From a virus: a stretch of 64,000 bases of DNA. Below the pieces are notes generated by a model, which worked only from the letters and a program-made list of their open reading frames with translations, did no database searches and was not told the DNA's origin. Shown here piece by piece: positions 1 to 10,200 of the stretch. The position numbers were made by a program, and so were the translations under genes. The DNA lies in IMG/VR virus record IMGVR_UViG_3300046001_006965, positions 1-64,000 of that record; one strand, 5' to 3'. Numbering within the stretch: the first letter of the stretch is position 1; every line of letters begins with the position of its first letter.

Positions 1-202
1 TATCCCCGTGTCGGTTGCGTAAAATTGCCACGCTTTCCGTTTCCAATCCCTTGTCATAAACAATACTGTCAACCGCTTGCAAAGTGTATGTTTTGTTCAC
101 GTCATCTTTGTTGGTAACTTGTAAATCGATTTGAACATGTTCAACCAATTGGCCTTCCCGGTCCTGGCATAAAAAAACTTTTTCTACTGTTATAACTTTC
201 AT
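1..202 (-). CDS. Tail-tip accessory protein, partial (left prophage)
   Basis: This is the N-terminal 67 residues of a gene cut by the window edge. The start ATG is at 200-202. It is a close homologue of the complete 128-residue protein at 50798-51184: window bases 1-127 are identical to the corresponding bases of that gene, and divergence grows toward the start codon. The family is not one I can name. Its place directly downstream of a tail fibre gene in both prophages suggests a fibre-associated adaptor or assembly factor, which is inference from position only. No signal peptide or membrane segment is visible. Confidence 0.7.
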   Translation of the reverse strand, partial: MKVITVEKVFLCQDREGQLVEHVQIDLQVTNKDDVNKTYTLQAVDSIVYDKGLETESVAILRNRHGD

Positions 203-482
203 ACTATTTTTTTTTAAAGATTACCCACGCATAAATATTCGTTTGCCACACCCGTGTTGGCTATTGTGTGGGATAGCTTTTCAGCCATTGTAGTTCCCGT
301 GTTGTCCAATAGCACAATTGAACCCCCCAAAGCATAAGTCAGCGTAACCCCCGCCCTTGTTTTTACGCTATAATTAAATCCCAAAGCAAGACCGTTCGGT
401 AATGTCAATGTGCAACTTGCAGTCAATAAAATAACTTTGCCGTTGTAGGTATTGTCAAGCGTTGTGTTTGTGCCGATTTTTA
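1..482. repeat. Tail-tip module shared with 50983-51462 (copy 1)
   Basis: Bases 1-482 match 50983-51462 in the same orientation. The first 127 bases are identical; the rest carries scattered, largely synonymous substitutions. The module covers the start of the 128-residue accessory gene, the short intergenic gap and the last 88 codons of the fibre gene. Similarity stops abruptly near base 482, inside the fibre coding sequence, as expected for modular exchange between phage tail genes. Confidence 0.9.
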
Positions 483-1848
483 CGACTGTTATATTGGTTG
501 AGTTTTCTAAAGTTAACAATCGCGCAATCTCGGTATCTGAAAGCAAAGACTTCCCCGCAACTTTATCAACTTTATTTCCAACAACTCCTGTCAAAGCCAC
601 AATCAAATCATTCAACACTTTCACCTGTCGTGCATCCGCTACTTTTCCGGCAACGATGCAATCAAGCGCATTGTAAATATCTGTTTTGTCTACTTTTCCA
701 GCTAACAGCGAAACCAAGTCCACGCCCTCGGAATAAGTGGAGAAAACCGCCAACAATTCTGCAACGGTATTCACTAATGAATCTCCATCCGCAGTAGAAC
801 CTCCAATGATTGCTTGAACGGCAATTATCTTGTCGTTGAGTTCTTTTAGCGTGTTTGCATCAGCAGGCGCACCGCCTAAAAGTTGTGTGCCTAAAGCATC
901 TATTTCAGTTTGGGTGACTTTGGCAGCCAATGCCGCCGGTAATCCAACCACATCGGCAACGGCAACAGATGCCACCGCATTGATTCGTCCTACGTATTCC
1001 AAGACTCCAGAACTTGGATCTACAATTTTCATCGAAAACCGGATGATCTCGTTGGGGTGCAATACAAGATTTTCGGCATTTGGAAAAGAAAACTGGAATC
1101 CCAGTCCATTTAGATGAAATATGGTGATGTCGGTTGCTTGGCTATTTTTTACCAAGATTTCCTTTCCTGAATATAAAAAAGTGTTTTGGTACACCTTGCA
1201 ACTTTTCAAGTTCGTGACAGCTCCGCGAAAATTCAGATAACCATAGAAAAAATCATCTAAATAAGTGTCGTTTATTTCGCCTGTATTGTAGACTTGGAAG
1301 GGTTGTTTTTCTCGTTCTAATATGGATTTGTTGCCAAAAACCACTTCAGACGGGTTTCCAATTACAGCATCATCCACGTCAAATTCTAATATAAAAACAT
1401 TGCCTATCGGAGTTTTTGGAGCAATTCGTATAGTAGCTGACTCCTCGCCTTTCATTAGTATGATTTGATTCAACTGGTTGGCCACTAAAATATCTTTTCG
1501 GAGCATTCCAGCATCGCACAAGGTTTCGTCGGTTTCGGTTACTGCTGTCGTGGCATAATTAACGCCATCATAGATCCACGAAGTTATCTCTGTAAATAAT
1601 TTCAACCCTACAAAAGTGGTTCCTCCGCCACTCACTAACTGGCTGTATTTTTTGGCGTTGACCGCATTCACGAGTTCCTGAACTGCGATGCTCTCTGAAA
1701 TACCACCTCTGGAAACGTGTATTTTTGATGCGGGATCTAAATTAGTTTGTATTGGCAACTCGTCAATTTTCTTGGCGTTGGTACCAATGGCGTTATAAGC
1801 TGCCGTAAGACTGGCCAGTCGTTCCATTACAAGGGATTGAAAACTCAT
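214..1848 (-). CDS. Tail fibre / receptor-binding structural protein
   Basis: This 544-residue protein is probably the terminal fibre of the left prophage. It carries short heptad-like repeats of the type KVDKVAGKSLLSDTEIARL around residues 430-450, a motif often seen in fibre shafts of Bacteroidota phages, and a middle region rich in small and hydrophobic residues. The last 88 residues are identical to the last 88 of the protein at 51195-52487, although the DNA differs at synonymous sites, so the shared C-terminus looks conserved by selection. It is the first gene behind its own late promoter (1870-1877). The adhesive role is inferred from position and repeat style. Confidence 0.7.
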   Translation of the reverse strand: MSFQSLVMERLASLTAAYNAIGTNAKKIDELPIQTNLDPASKIHVSRGGISESIAVQELVNAVNAKKYSQLVSGGGTTFVGLKLFTEITSWIYDGVNYATTAVTETDETLCDAGMLRKDILVANQLNQIILMKGEESATIRIAPKTPIGNVFILEFDVDDAVIGNPSEVVFGNKSILEREKQPFQVYNTGEINDTYLDDFFYGYLNFRGAVTNLKSCKVYQNTFLYSGKEILVKNSQATDITIFHLNGLGFQFSFPNAENLVLHPNEIIRFSMKIVDPSSGVLEYVGRINAVASVAVADVVGLPAALAAKVTQTEIDALGTQLLGGAPADANTLKELNDKIIAVQAIIGGSTADGDSLVNTVAELLAVFSTYSEGVDLVSLLAGKVDKTDIYNALDCIVAGKVADARQVKVLNDLIVALTGVVGNKVDKVAGKSLLSDTEIARLLTLENSTNITVVKIGTNTTLDNTYNGKVILLTASCTLTLPNGLALGFNYSVKTRAGVTLTYALGGSIVLLDNTGTTMAEKLSHTIANTGVANEYLCVGNL

Positions 1849-1869
1849 GATTTAGGTCTTTTGTTGGAA

Positions 1870-1913
1870 CAAATGTAATAAATAATATTGTTATTTAGAA
1901 TCATTCTAAATAA
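1870..1913 (-). promoter_or_regulatory. Late promoter P1 with 23-bp palindrome
   Basis: On the minus strand a -7 box TACATTTG lies at 1870-1877, ahead of the fibre gene. No TTG stands about 21 nt upstream; that position is occupied by a perfect palindrome, TTATTTAGAAT / C / ATTCTAAATAA, at 1891-1913. The same palindrome with nearly the same spacing precedes the scaffold gene at 16538-16582. A missing -33 element replaced by a palindrome suggests an activator-dependent late promoter; repression is the alternative. Confidence 0.7.
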
Positions 1914-1928
1914 GAAAAACGCAAATAG

Positions 1929-1953
1929 TTTAGAATCATTTATTGTAACTTTG
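1929..1953 (+). promoter_or_regulatory. Leaderless plus-strand promoter for the moron cassette
   Basis: The -7 box TAACTTTG lies at 1946-1953, and the ATG of the first cassette gene begins 5 nt after it (1959), so the transcript should begin at or next to the start codon. Just upstream is a half-copy of the late palindrome, TTTAGAATCATTTA (1929-1942). This divergent promoter may therefore see the same regulator as the late promoter at 1870. Confidence 0.6.
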
Positions 1954-1958
1954 TGATT

Positions 1959-2189
1959 ATGGCACTATTACTGTTTTTCGTGATATTATTCGTCGTCTTT
2001 GTTGGCGGTGGCTGGCTTATTGGCAAGTCTTTTGGCAACGCTTTGTTTCCTGGAGAAAAAGAAGAAAAAACCACTTTTATCAATAACATTACGCACGTTC
2101 ATTATCACGAGCACAAGAATATTTCGATTATTGATGAAGAAACGAAGAAGAAAATATTTGAATTAAAGGAAAATAAGGATGGGAAGTAA
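1959..2189 (+). CDS. Small N-terminally anchored membrane protein, moron cassette gene 1
   Basis: A 76-residue protein starting MALLLFFVILFVVFVGGGW, a single N-terminal membrane segment with a glycine-rich stretch, then a charged, histidine-containing cytoplasmic tail. I chose the ATG at 1959 rather than the GTG at 1953 because the GTG overlaps the -7 box. Gene 2 begins inside its 3' end (ATG at 2179), so the two are translationally coupled. It is oriented against the surrounding late genes, typical of a phage moron expressed in the lysogen. Function is unknown; a host-envelope or superinfection-exclusion role is a guess. Confidence 0.7.
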   Translation: MALLLFFVILFVVFVGGGWLIGKSFGNALFPGEKEEKTTFINNITHVHYHEHKNISIIDEETKKKIFELKENKDGK

Positions 2190-2442
2190 ATTGACAGCAA
2201 AAAAAATTTCTGAAATATGTGTTTTTAAAATAAAATCAGAATTATCAAAAAAGAAAGCAGAATCGGTTTGCTCAAGTACATTTACACTATTCATTTCGGA
2301 GTTGCCGTTTGACTTTTGTATTTCCGAATTTGTAAATGATCTTAAATCAAATTTTAATTCGGCTGAAATATCATATTATGAAGATTATCCTGTATATAAA
2401 TTTTGTGTAAACATCATTAAATACACGCATTCATTAAACTAA
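2179..2442 (+). CDS. Hypothetical protein, moron cassette gene 2
   Basis: An 87-residue, lysine- and serine-rich soluble protein with five cysteines spread along its length and no recognisable motif. It starts 11 bases before the end of gene 1 and ends 3 bases before gene 3. I do not recognise the family. Its coupling to a membrane protein suggests it works with that partner, which is inference. Confidence 0.6.
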   Translation: MGSKLTAKKISEICVFKIKSELSKKKAESVCSSTFTLFISELPFDFCISEFVNDLKSNFNSAEISYYEDYPVYKFCVNIIKYTHSLN

Positions 2443-2445
2443 AAA

Positions 2446-2823
2446 ATGAAAAAAAATAACTACTTCGCTGTTCACAAGAACAAAAAGCCAAAGCGTAAAC
2501 TGGAAGCCATAAACTGGAAACCTATTTATGCTGCGATTTCAAAAGCAACTGAATTAGTTAAAAGTTTGGTTGACCTTAAAAAAGCAATGTATGATTTACA
2601 AATGGTTAGAATTTGTTCAGAATTGAAAAAAGAACCTGCCATTGTTGGAACTGATTATCAACCGGAAATGATAATGAATTCATTTCAACGAAATCCTATT
2701 GCGGGAGTTGCTGTTGAGGAATTTAAAGTGCCAATATCTGATTTAAGCGATTTAAGCGATCATTATTTGGATAAATTAAGAATGAATCAACCAATTTCAA
2801 ATTTAGATTATTTTAAAAAATGA
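2446..2823 (+). CDS. Hypothetical protein, moron cassette gene 3
   Basis: A 125-residue protein with a very basic N-terminus (many Lys/Arg in the first 30 residues), a central helical stretch around residues 35-60 and a tandem 9-bp repeat encoding SDLSDLSD near residue 100. No known domain is recognised. It lies 3 bases after gene 2 and overlaps gene 4 through ATGA. The basic N-terminus could bind nucleic acid, but nothing proves that. Confidence 0.6.
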   Translation: MKKNNYFAVHKNKKPKRKLEAINWKPIYAAISKATELVKSLVDLKKAMYDLQMVRICSELKKEPAIVGTDYQPEMIMNSFQRNPIAGVAVEEFKVPISDLSDLSDHYLDKLRMNQPISNLDYFKK

Positions 2824-2969
2824 AAAAACCACATCTTGATCAATGGCAAAGAAGAATGATCATTGAAAATTATGGGATTTCAGGACCTCTTTTCAATCTA
2901 AATCTTCAATTAAAAATATTTATTAGAAATATTGAAAAAAGCCTCCAATTAAGGAAGCTTTCAAGTTGA
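2820..2969 (+). CDS. Small hypothetical protein, moron cassette gene 4
   Basis: A 49-residue ORF starting MKKPHLDQWQ whose ATG overlaps the stop of gene 3 (ATGA), strong evidence of translational coupling. It is basic, with a central hydrophobic and aromatic stretch. Its 3' end holds an imperfect hairpin (AAAGCcTCC / GGaaGCTTT, 2938-2962) without a clear T run, which could end the cassette. It converges on the tail gene ending at 3026. Confidence 0.5.
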   Translation: MKKPHLDQWQRRMIIENYGISGPLFNLNLQLKIFIRNIEKSLQLRKLSS

Positions 2970-3025
2970 TTTCTCATTCGAGTAAAACAAATCTAAAAAC
3001 GGATAGCCTTGAAGTTTTTTGTTTT

Positions 3026-5047
3026 TTAATAACTCACGAATCCAGTATCTGTACTGATTAATCCTGGTACCTCAACGGCCGAACCGTCAAAATCCAGACT
3101 TCCGCTTGATTTGCTGGTATAAACGCTTCCGGTTTTTATCATCGTGGCCGTCAAAACATAAAGATTTGAACGTTCCAACGGTCCTTCAGTATTGAAATTG
3201 CCGTTTTTTACATAGCCAACTCCATTGATTGTGACGTTTTCGTGTGACAAGGCCAAAACCATTTTTCGCCAAATCTCCTTGGTTACCGGCTCAAACACAA
3301 TTTCGTCCACTTCGTAAACATCGGCATTCAGCAAGATGGAATTTGTGTCGGTTTTGTGTACCTCGCTATCTTCATCCGACTTTCCTTTGAAATAGGTGTA
3401 AGGTAAACGAATTATATTTTCTATTCCAGTTGCATAAAAAATGTCCGTATTGCTTGAATTGCTGTATTTGATTTCCAACACATTTTCGTGTTTCACCTTG
3501 CACCAAATCATTTCGCTTAAATGAATAATCTCGGTGAAATTATCATCGGTATTGTTTATTCTTACCTGAAAATACTGATCAATATAATTGACCATATCAA
3601 TGTCAAATTCGTAAACCTCATAATTGAAACGCTTGAACATAGCAGCCACGATAACGGCAACATCGGCACCGGTGTACACATTGGAAAATGACAACACATC
3701 GGCATTTTTGGCTTCGTCATAGAACGTATCTTCTATCAGGAACCAAGAAGATCCTATCTTGAAATAATTACCGGCAACCGCCCATTCCGGCAATGCACCG
3801 TTTAACAGATAGGTTCCGTTAACCACACCGGTTACATAATCGTAACTGTTTCCTGACCTGAAGTACAATCCTGTTTTACCGTTACCCAAATCGTATTGAA
3901 ACGCATCGCGTTTGTCTTTTATTCCAATATTGTTTGATTTTTTGGTTACCGGAACATTGACTTCAGATAAATCAGATTTAATGATCGTGGCTACATTGTT
4001 TTTGTAGTTCGACTTGAATTGCGTGGTGATCACATCGGCTGATTGAAACTGCTGGATTTCGGTGTATGGAATTTCACAATCGACTTCGTGACTCAAGGTG
4101 TTTTCGTCTGTTTTATAGTTGGCAGAATCTCCCCAGACAATCCGATTTGCGAAACGGATTGAATTTGATTTTGAAATGTAGAAGTAAGGCGTATAGACCC
4201 CGAATTCCGTTACTGAAAAACCTTTTGAAACAGAACACCCTAATTGGTCTTTTATGTAAATCGTATAATTTCCAACTTCCAAACCACTAAAAACAGATGA
4301 AGTTTGCCAAGTAACATTGTCTAATGAATATTGCAATATCAACCCTTCGCTATTCACGTTTGAAATATTTAGCGTTCCACCGTCTGGTGAATTAACCACG
4401 TCAAAATTGAAGTTGGCAATGTTTAAAAACTTAGGCAAATTAAGAGCAATTGACGTTTGTACTCCTAATGCGTTTTCAACCGTTAAAGTGTTATTTTGGT
4501 CTCTTAACCAATCAAACGAAAAAGGATTTTCGGTATTGCCGTAAACGGTGAAAGGCGGCAAAATAGTTGTTGCCAGTTCCGATGTGGTCACGTTTACTTT
4601 TACTTGTTGGCAAGGATTTGCATCGGCTTGCGAAAATGAAATAGTATCAATTGTAAAAGATGGTGCCACTACCTCGTTTTCGATATTTACATCAACAAAA
4701 GCATTGCTCGTGCCCGTGAAAACTGCCCCCGAAAAGTTGGCTTCTATAGTCACAAATCCAACTCCTGAATTTATCGGACCGTTCAAAGTAGTCAAAGTAA
4801 ATAGACCTGTCGAATTATAATCTAAATTGAAAGCGTTTTTGTAATTTACGTTTACAAAACCAAAATACCGATCAGGATGTATGCCATCGTCAGGAGAAAA
4901 AACGGGAAGAGAAACCTGTCTTGTTGCCAATCGAGACTCCTTGAAAGTTTCAAATAGTGATATCCCTAACGATGTTTCTCCGATACTTAAAGTTTCGTTT
5001 ATATCTGGAACTGCTATAAATTCGAGTGTTATTTTAGAATATGCCAT
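3026..5047 (-). CDS. Large tail-tip structural protein
   Basis: A 673-residue protein rich in beta-prone, Ig-like sequence. Its middle (about residues 200-290) resembles bacterial repeat domains with Asn/Gly turns and a 'YTIYIKDQLGCS' type strand, often seen in Bacteroidota surface proteins. It follows the 736-residue tail protein by 5 bases and precedes the moron cassette. Position after the tape measure implies a distal tail or host-contact role. I recognise no enzymatic motif; the exact tail component cannot be named from sequence. Confidence 0.6.
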   Translation of the reverse strand: MAYSKITLEFIAVPDINETLSIGETSLGISLFETFKESRLATRQVSLPVFSPDDGIHPDRYFGFVNVNYKNAFNLDYNSTGLFTLTTLNGPINSGVGFVTIEANFSGAVFTGTSNAFVDVNIENEVVAPSFTIDTISFSQADANPCQQVKVNVTTSELATTILPPFTVYGNTENPFSFDWLRDQNNTLTVENALGVQTSIALNLPKFLNIANFNFDVVNSPDGGTLNISNVNSEGLILQYSLDNVTWQTSSVFSGLEVGNYTIYIKDQLGCSVSKGFSVTEFGVYTPYFYISKSNSIRFANRIVWGDSANYKTDENTLSHEVDCEIPYTEIQQFQSADVITTQFKSNYKNNVATIIKSDLSEVNVPVTKKSNNIGIKDKRDAFQYDLGNGKTGLYFRSGNSYDYVTGVVNGTYLLNGALPEWAVAGNYFKIGSSWFLIEDTFYDEAKNADVLSFSNVYTGADVAVIVAAMFKRFNYEVYEFDIDMVNYIDQYFQVRINNTDDNFTEIIHLSEMIWCKVKHENVLEIKYSNSSNTDIFYATGIENIIRLPYTYFKGKSDEDSEVHKTDTNSILLNADVYEVDEIVFEPVTKEIWRKMVLALSHENVTINGVGYVKNGNFNTEGPLERSNLYVLTATMIKTGSVYTSKSSGSLDFDGSAVEVPGLISTDTGFVSY

Positions 5048-5052
5048 AGTTT

Positions 5053-7263
5053 TTATCTGTTAGATTTTAATAATTTCCATTGTCCTTTCCCATTTGGTTT
5101 AAGGTTAAAAAGGAATCCCTTTTCTTTTTCGTTGTCCTCGTTGATGAATTCAACCAGACCATAAAAGTTTTTGATTTCTTTTCCTGCAATGATGGTGGTT
5201 CCTTCAACTTGTTTCAATACGTCAAACGAACATTTCGCTTCAAATTCTATCCATTCAGGGAAGAACCTGGCCGTTGCCAACTCCGAGTTAATGATGTTGC
5301 CGTTTTCGGAATATTCGTTTTTGCCAATCAATTTTGTTTTTAATTGGCTGTTGGCCGTTGAACTTCCATAACGAACATAATCCGTGATATACTTTTTGAA
5401 ACCGCCACCAAACCACCAACTATGACGAAGCAAACAATTGACAGGCGAAAATCTTAAATTTGTGGCGCTGTCTGGATTGAAAACTCCGGTGGGTTGCATC
5501 TCCATATCATCCTGCCATTTGCGTTGCTCAAATATTCCGGATGCACCTCTTTTCAAGTCCATTATAAAATTGTCATTGTCATAAGGCGTGTCTTCTGTGC
5601 TATTCACTGTTTTCTGTTTCCGTCTGGCAAATTCAGGACCGTAATTATCAGTTCTGTATTTTGATATTTTTGAATACGTTCCCTTCAATCTGTTGATGAT
5701 GGTGGTAAACGTTGATTTTGTATTGTATTCGTCCAATCCCATTGCTTCTTCATAAGTACCTCCTTTTTCACTGCCAAATTCCAATGATGAATAATAGTAT
5801 TCCGTGGCTACGGAACGCTTCACTTTTTTCACTTGATTTGGCAAACGAATGGTCACGTTGTAGTTGTAGAAATAGGATAGTTCTTCCAACCTTACACGTT
5901 CTTTGTTTCCGACTATTTCAATTCCTATTCCAATGTTCCAAATGGCATCCAATGAAGTAACGGCATCTTTGAATGATGTGGTCAATGGCTTGAATAGATT
6001 CTCCACTTTTGGAACTTGCGTTGGTATTGGAAATTTGTCAAATTGTCTAATCCAAAAACCGTGCGTTACTCCGGTCAATGCGCCTGGACCATCAATTGTA
6101 TAACCTAAATCGGTTCTGCCCAAGAAGTCAGAATAGAACGCCTTTTCCTTGCCGGTGGCAATAGTGACCAATCGATCCATTAATTCGTGAGCCAAAATAG
6201 CCTTGGTTGTTGACTTTTCAAAAAACGAATCTTCTTCAACAAACAAAGTTCCCTTGATGTTGGTTAAATCAATAGCCAGTTTTGCGTGAATGCTCACCTT
6301 AAAATCAACGTGCTGCCATGCTTCAATTGCCAAACTTTGTCCGGCTTCTAGCTCAACGGTGGCATCATAGCTTACAGAATAAGTATTTCCATTTCCGGCA
6401 TTCATCGCGCTAATGTTTGCCATTGTAAACAAAGGAATGCGTGTTGGCGTATCGTAAGAGATTCCATTTTTGAAAGTCGTCAAACTGATTTTAAAACTGG
6501 CTGTTTGAATTTTCTCCTGAGCAATGATGAACTTGAATGTAAAATTAGTCTTAATGTGAAGTATTCTCTTTCTGTCAGAAACAGCAAAAAACATCATCCC
6601 GGTTGTACCTGTTGATTCATTGGCCGTGTTGCCGCTCAATACATCCTGAACCTGTTCATGCGATTTATTCACGATTTCAAAAGGCAAGCCAACGGTTTGG
6701 TTTCTGGTGTTTCCCGCATTCGATTCATTGTACATAGAAACTTCATTGTCAGTTTCTTTTGTCTCTAATTGCGATTTCAGAAAAATTCTTCTCCCATCCA
6801 AAGCCACGGTTATCGGCTCTATTTCCGGTATTGTTTTGCCGTCTATTGTCGTGGTTCTGTCAATTTCCACGCTTTCGGATTCTCGGGCTTTCAAAACTTG
6901 CTCAATACCTCCAGAGTTAAATTTGATGGCAATTTTATTATTCTCCGTTTCCTTTGTCGAAAGGTCAAGATTTCCGGAATAACCCAATTGCCAGACGTCA
7001 GTTTTCGGATGCTTTTCTTCTCTTTTGAGCTGAATATCTGCATTTATGCCCTCAACATCATCAACTAATTTGATAAAATCCTTTCCGCTTCCGATAAACT
7101 TAGAAGAGTTGGAAAACCTTGAAATAATGCCGTGATATTGTTCGTGACGTGCCAATTCTTTTTCGTCACTTTTCCAGCCTATCGGCTCTTCGATTACCAA
7201 AGAGCCCTGACTTTTATTAAACAATGTGTATCGAACACGGTCGAAGTAAGTTAGATTTCCCAT
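5053..7263 (-). CDS. Tail protein downstream of the tape measure (distal tail/hub candidate)
   Basis: A 736-residue protein starting MGNLTYFDRVRYTLFNKS. Its ATG overlaps the tape-measure stop (TAATG), so expression is coupled. Long beta-rich stretches and the absence of transmembrane segments fit a virion component. The gene immediately after the tape measure in siphoviruses normally encodes the distal tail protein or hub, and that is the basis for the call. The length is larger than a simple distal tail protein, so a fused hub is possible. Confidence 0.6.
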   Translation of the reverse strand: MGNLTYFDRVRYTLFNKSQGSLVIEEPIGWKSDEKELARHEQYHGIISRFSNSSKFIGSGKDFIKLVDDVEGINADIQLKREEKHPKTDVWQLGYSGNLDLSTKETENNKIAIKFNSGGIEQVLKARESESVEIDRTTTIDGKTIPEIEPITVALDGRRIFLKSQLETKETDNEVSMYNESNAGNTRNQTVGLPFEIVNKSHEQVQDVLSGNTANESTGTTGMMFFAVSDRKRILHIKTNFTFKFIIAQEKIQTASFKISLTTFKNGISYDTPTRIPLFTMANISAMNAGNGNTYSVSYDATVELEAGQSLAIEAWQHVDFKVSIHAKLAIDLTNIKGTLFVEEDSFFEKSTTKAILAHELMDRLVTIATGKEKAFYSDFLGRTDLGYTIDGPGALTGVTHGFWIRQFDKFPIPTQVPKVENLFKPLTTSFKDAVTSLDAIWNIGIGIEIVGNKERVRLEELSYFYNYNVTIRLPNQVKKVKRSVATEYYYSSLEFGSEKGGTYEEAMGLDEYNTKSTFTTIINRLKGTYSKISKYRTDNYGPEFARRKQKTVNSTEDTPYDNDNFIMDLKRGASGIFEQRKWQDDMEMQPTGVFNPDSATNLRFSPVNCLLRHSWWFGGGFKKYITDYVRYGSSTANSQLKTKLIGKNEYSENGNIINSELATARFFPEWIEFEAKCSFDVLKQVEGTTIIAGKEIKNFYGLVEFINEDNEKEKGFLFNLKPNGKGQWKLLKSNR

Positions 7264-10200
7264 TAGTTTTTGCTCCAGTTAGTGTTACCCATTTTCCATA
7301 AATGGTGATTAATATCAAGTTTCGGCATATTGATAACAGAACCGTTTTTCTGTCTTTTCAAGACTGAAAGCGTTTCTTTCATCACATCAAGAGATTCTTT
7401 TCCGTACAAATCATTGTTTTGCATCAACTGAAAATCGTTCATTTTACGGCCTTCAATTTGGAAACCCGACAAAATGGAAGCTCTCATATAAGCCTGATAA
7501 TCTGCCATCGATTTATGCACGATGTCGCCTTGGTTCAGATGGGTAAGAGTTGGAATGTTTGGCGTTAATCTTGCGTTTGCTCCACTTGCAGAAGTAATTA
7601 CCTCGTGAACAAAACCATCACCAACTTCGGCAATTTCTGCCGGTCCGCCTTTTCTACCCATTTTGTATTTCGGGATTGGGGTTGCGATAATTGCCCCGAT
7701 TTGAATTGCACCAAGAACACCGGCCAATATCGCCATTGCCGGACCCATTGGAAGGAATGGCTGTGTACTCAAAGCGGCCAAAACCGCTAAGGCAGTACTT
7801 ATTCCAGCTTGTGCAATTGCAGAAGCTTTATTAAAAACGGCTGCTTTGTGTTGCTCCTTACGTTTCTTTTTTTCTAATTCATCATTCTTTTTTTCACGCT
7901 CTTTTTGTAGCAAGTCTTTTTGGCGTTCATCGTTTCCGGCCAACTCCATTTGCATATCATAGAATTCGTTATTTTTGTCGATTTCTTCCTGAATATTTTG
8001 GATTTTCCTTTCGAAAACAGCATTTCCAAGATCTGTCAAAGCTCCAGTTAAAGCAGATGACATTTCGAGTATCTTTTCAGTTTTTTCCCTTTCGGTCATT
8101 ACCTCTTTTTCAGAAGTATTTTTGCTGGTGCTCACCTCAACTTCTGACAAATCAAGTTTTACCTTGCTTAATGTTTCAGCTATTTTCTGTCTTTTGTCTG
8201 CTGATATTTGTTCGTTTGCCGGAAGCAAATCATTGGCAGCTAATTCTGCTTCAAGATTGGCAATTTGAAGCTTCAATGTTTTTATAGCATAGGCTTTCTT
8301 AATTTCAAAAATCTTTCTTTCGTGATCTTCTATTGCCTGTTCTCGATCGGCTTGTGCCATTGCCTCCAAATCTCCCAATGTTGCAAACTTTTCATTTTCG
8401 GCTTGCAATTCTGCATTCATTTCAACATTTAGTTTGGAAACTTTATCTTCTAATTGCTTTTGATATGCCGCTTCATCAAACTGGTTTATTTTCAAAATAT
8501 CTTCAGCTGTTTTTTTCTTGATGTCGATGATTTTGTTTTCGGCTTCAGTCACGATAACCACTTTTTGATTTGCGTTCATTCGGTCTTTAGCCAACACGAA
8601 TTTGTCCGCATCCAAAGCGTGTTTCTCGTTTAGTTTGGCCAGATCAATTTCTTTCGTTTGAACCAACTCCAATGCCTTGATTCTAACCTCATCACTCAAT
8701 TTGTCGTCTGCTGCAATTTCGCCATTGATTTTAATCGAGCGTTCCAAACGTTGTTTTTGCAATTCATACAAAGAATCTGAAAGCTTTTTGGCTCTGTCCA
8801 AAGCTTCTTTTGCTGCTTTTTCGGCTGCTCCGTTATCTGCTTTTGGAACTGTCGGATCTGTTGGGTCCACTACCTTTTTGGCCGTTCTTTGTTGAATAAA
8901 TCCTTGAACCGTTTTATTTTCAGCACCGGCAAAAACAGTTTTATTGTTTAATGCTGCAATTTTTCTTTGATTGTCTTCAATTTGTTTCTTTCTTTTACCA
9001 CTATTGAAGAAGGAATCATCAGCAGCTATTTTTTTATTTATCTTTTCTAACTCTAAAGCTGCTCTGGTATTTTCGGCAATTTCTGCATTGTTCCAAGCAA
9101 CTACATTTTGCAAATCTTCCAGACTTCTTTTGTTCTTGTCGGCATAGTTTTTTATAGCACTGTCGGCTCCTTCTTTTCTTATGCCGGCAAGCTCTCTTTC
9201 TCTTTTTTGTGCGCTGGTAGTGAACCAATCATCAAGCATTGATAAAGTATCAATTGCATCATTTACCCAGAACTTTAAAAAGTTACCACCCGCATTCCCT
9301 TTTTCCGAAAGACTTAACACAAAACTTCCCCAGGCACTTTCCAATAAATCCATTGAACCGGTTAAGGTATCCATTCTTATTTTCGCCTGTTCTGTTGCTG
9401 TTCCGTTCTCGTTCATTTTAGAAGTCAGTTCCTTCAAACGGTCTGTATGTCCCAAAACATTCATTGCCGCTGTTGCATTTTCCAAACCAAAAATCTTGAC
9501 AATAGAAGCATTGTCTTTCATCAACGGTTTCAACATTTCTAATTTTTGCTGAATAGGAATTGATTTGTCTTTCAATGTTTCCAATGAAATACCCAACTTG
9601 GCAAATTCTTCTTGTGCTTTTTTAGGCAAGGCATCCGGAGCACTGATTTTCAACAATACATTCCTCAATGCGGTTCCAGCATCAGCTCCTTTTAGGCCAT
9701 TTTCTGCCAATAACTCCACCAATGCCGTACTTTCTTGTATACTTACATTTGAAGTACGGGCAACCGCACCAAATTTCAATAAGGCTTCGGTAACTTGCGG
9801 GATTTCTGCAGCTCCATATTTGGCACCATTGGCCAAGGCATCCACAAAAACGGTCGCTTGACTTGCATCAGCCCCAAATTGGTTCATCGCATCGGTCAAG
9901 GCAATTGCAGCGTCCGGCATTTCCATTCCTGATGCTTGTGCCAATGTCAAAACAGCTTCGGTTACTTGATTTAAAGCAGAAACGTTTTCTAATAATTCAG
10001 GTTTGGCAGACGCTATTAATTTGTATGCTTCAACTACTGCAACCGCACCGCCTTTTGTTCCTTTTCCTAACTCAATGGCTTGGTTTTTCAGGTATTCTAA
10101 ATCTTTACCCGTTGCACCTGTTATTGCGCTCAAATCTGCCACTCCTTGTTCAAACTTTTTAATCGTATCAAAAGCATTTTTCATTATCGAAGCAAACAAA

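Noticed and set aside
9034-9228. Minus-strand 64-residue frame within the tape measure gene
   Set aside because: Same strand but different frame, very basic, no independent start signal; an alternate-frame shadow of the coiled-coil region.
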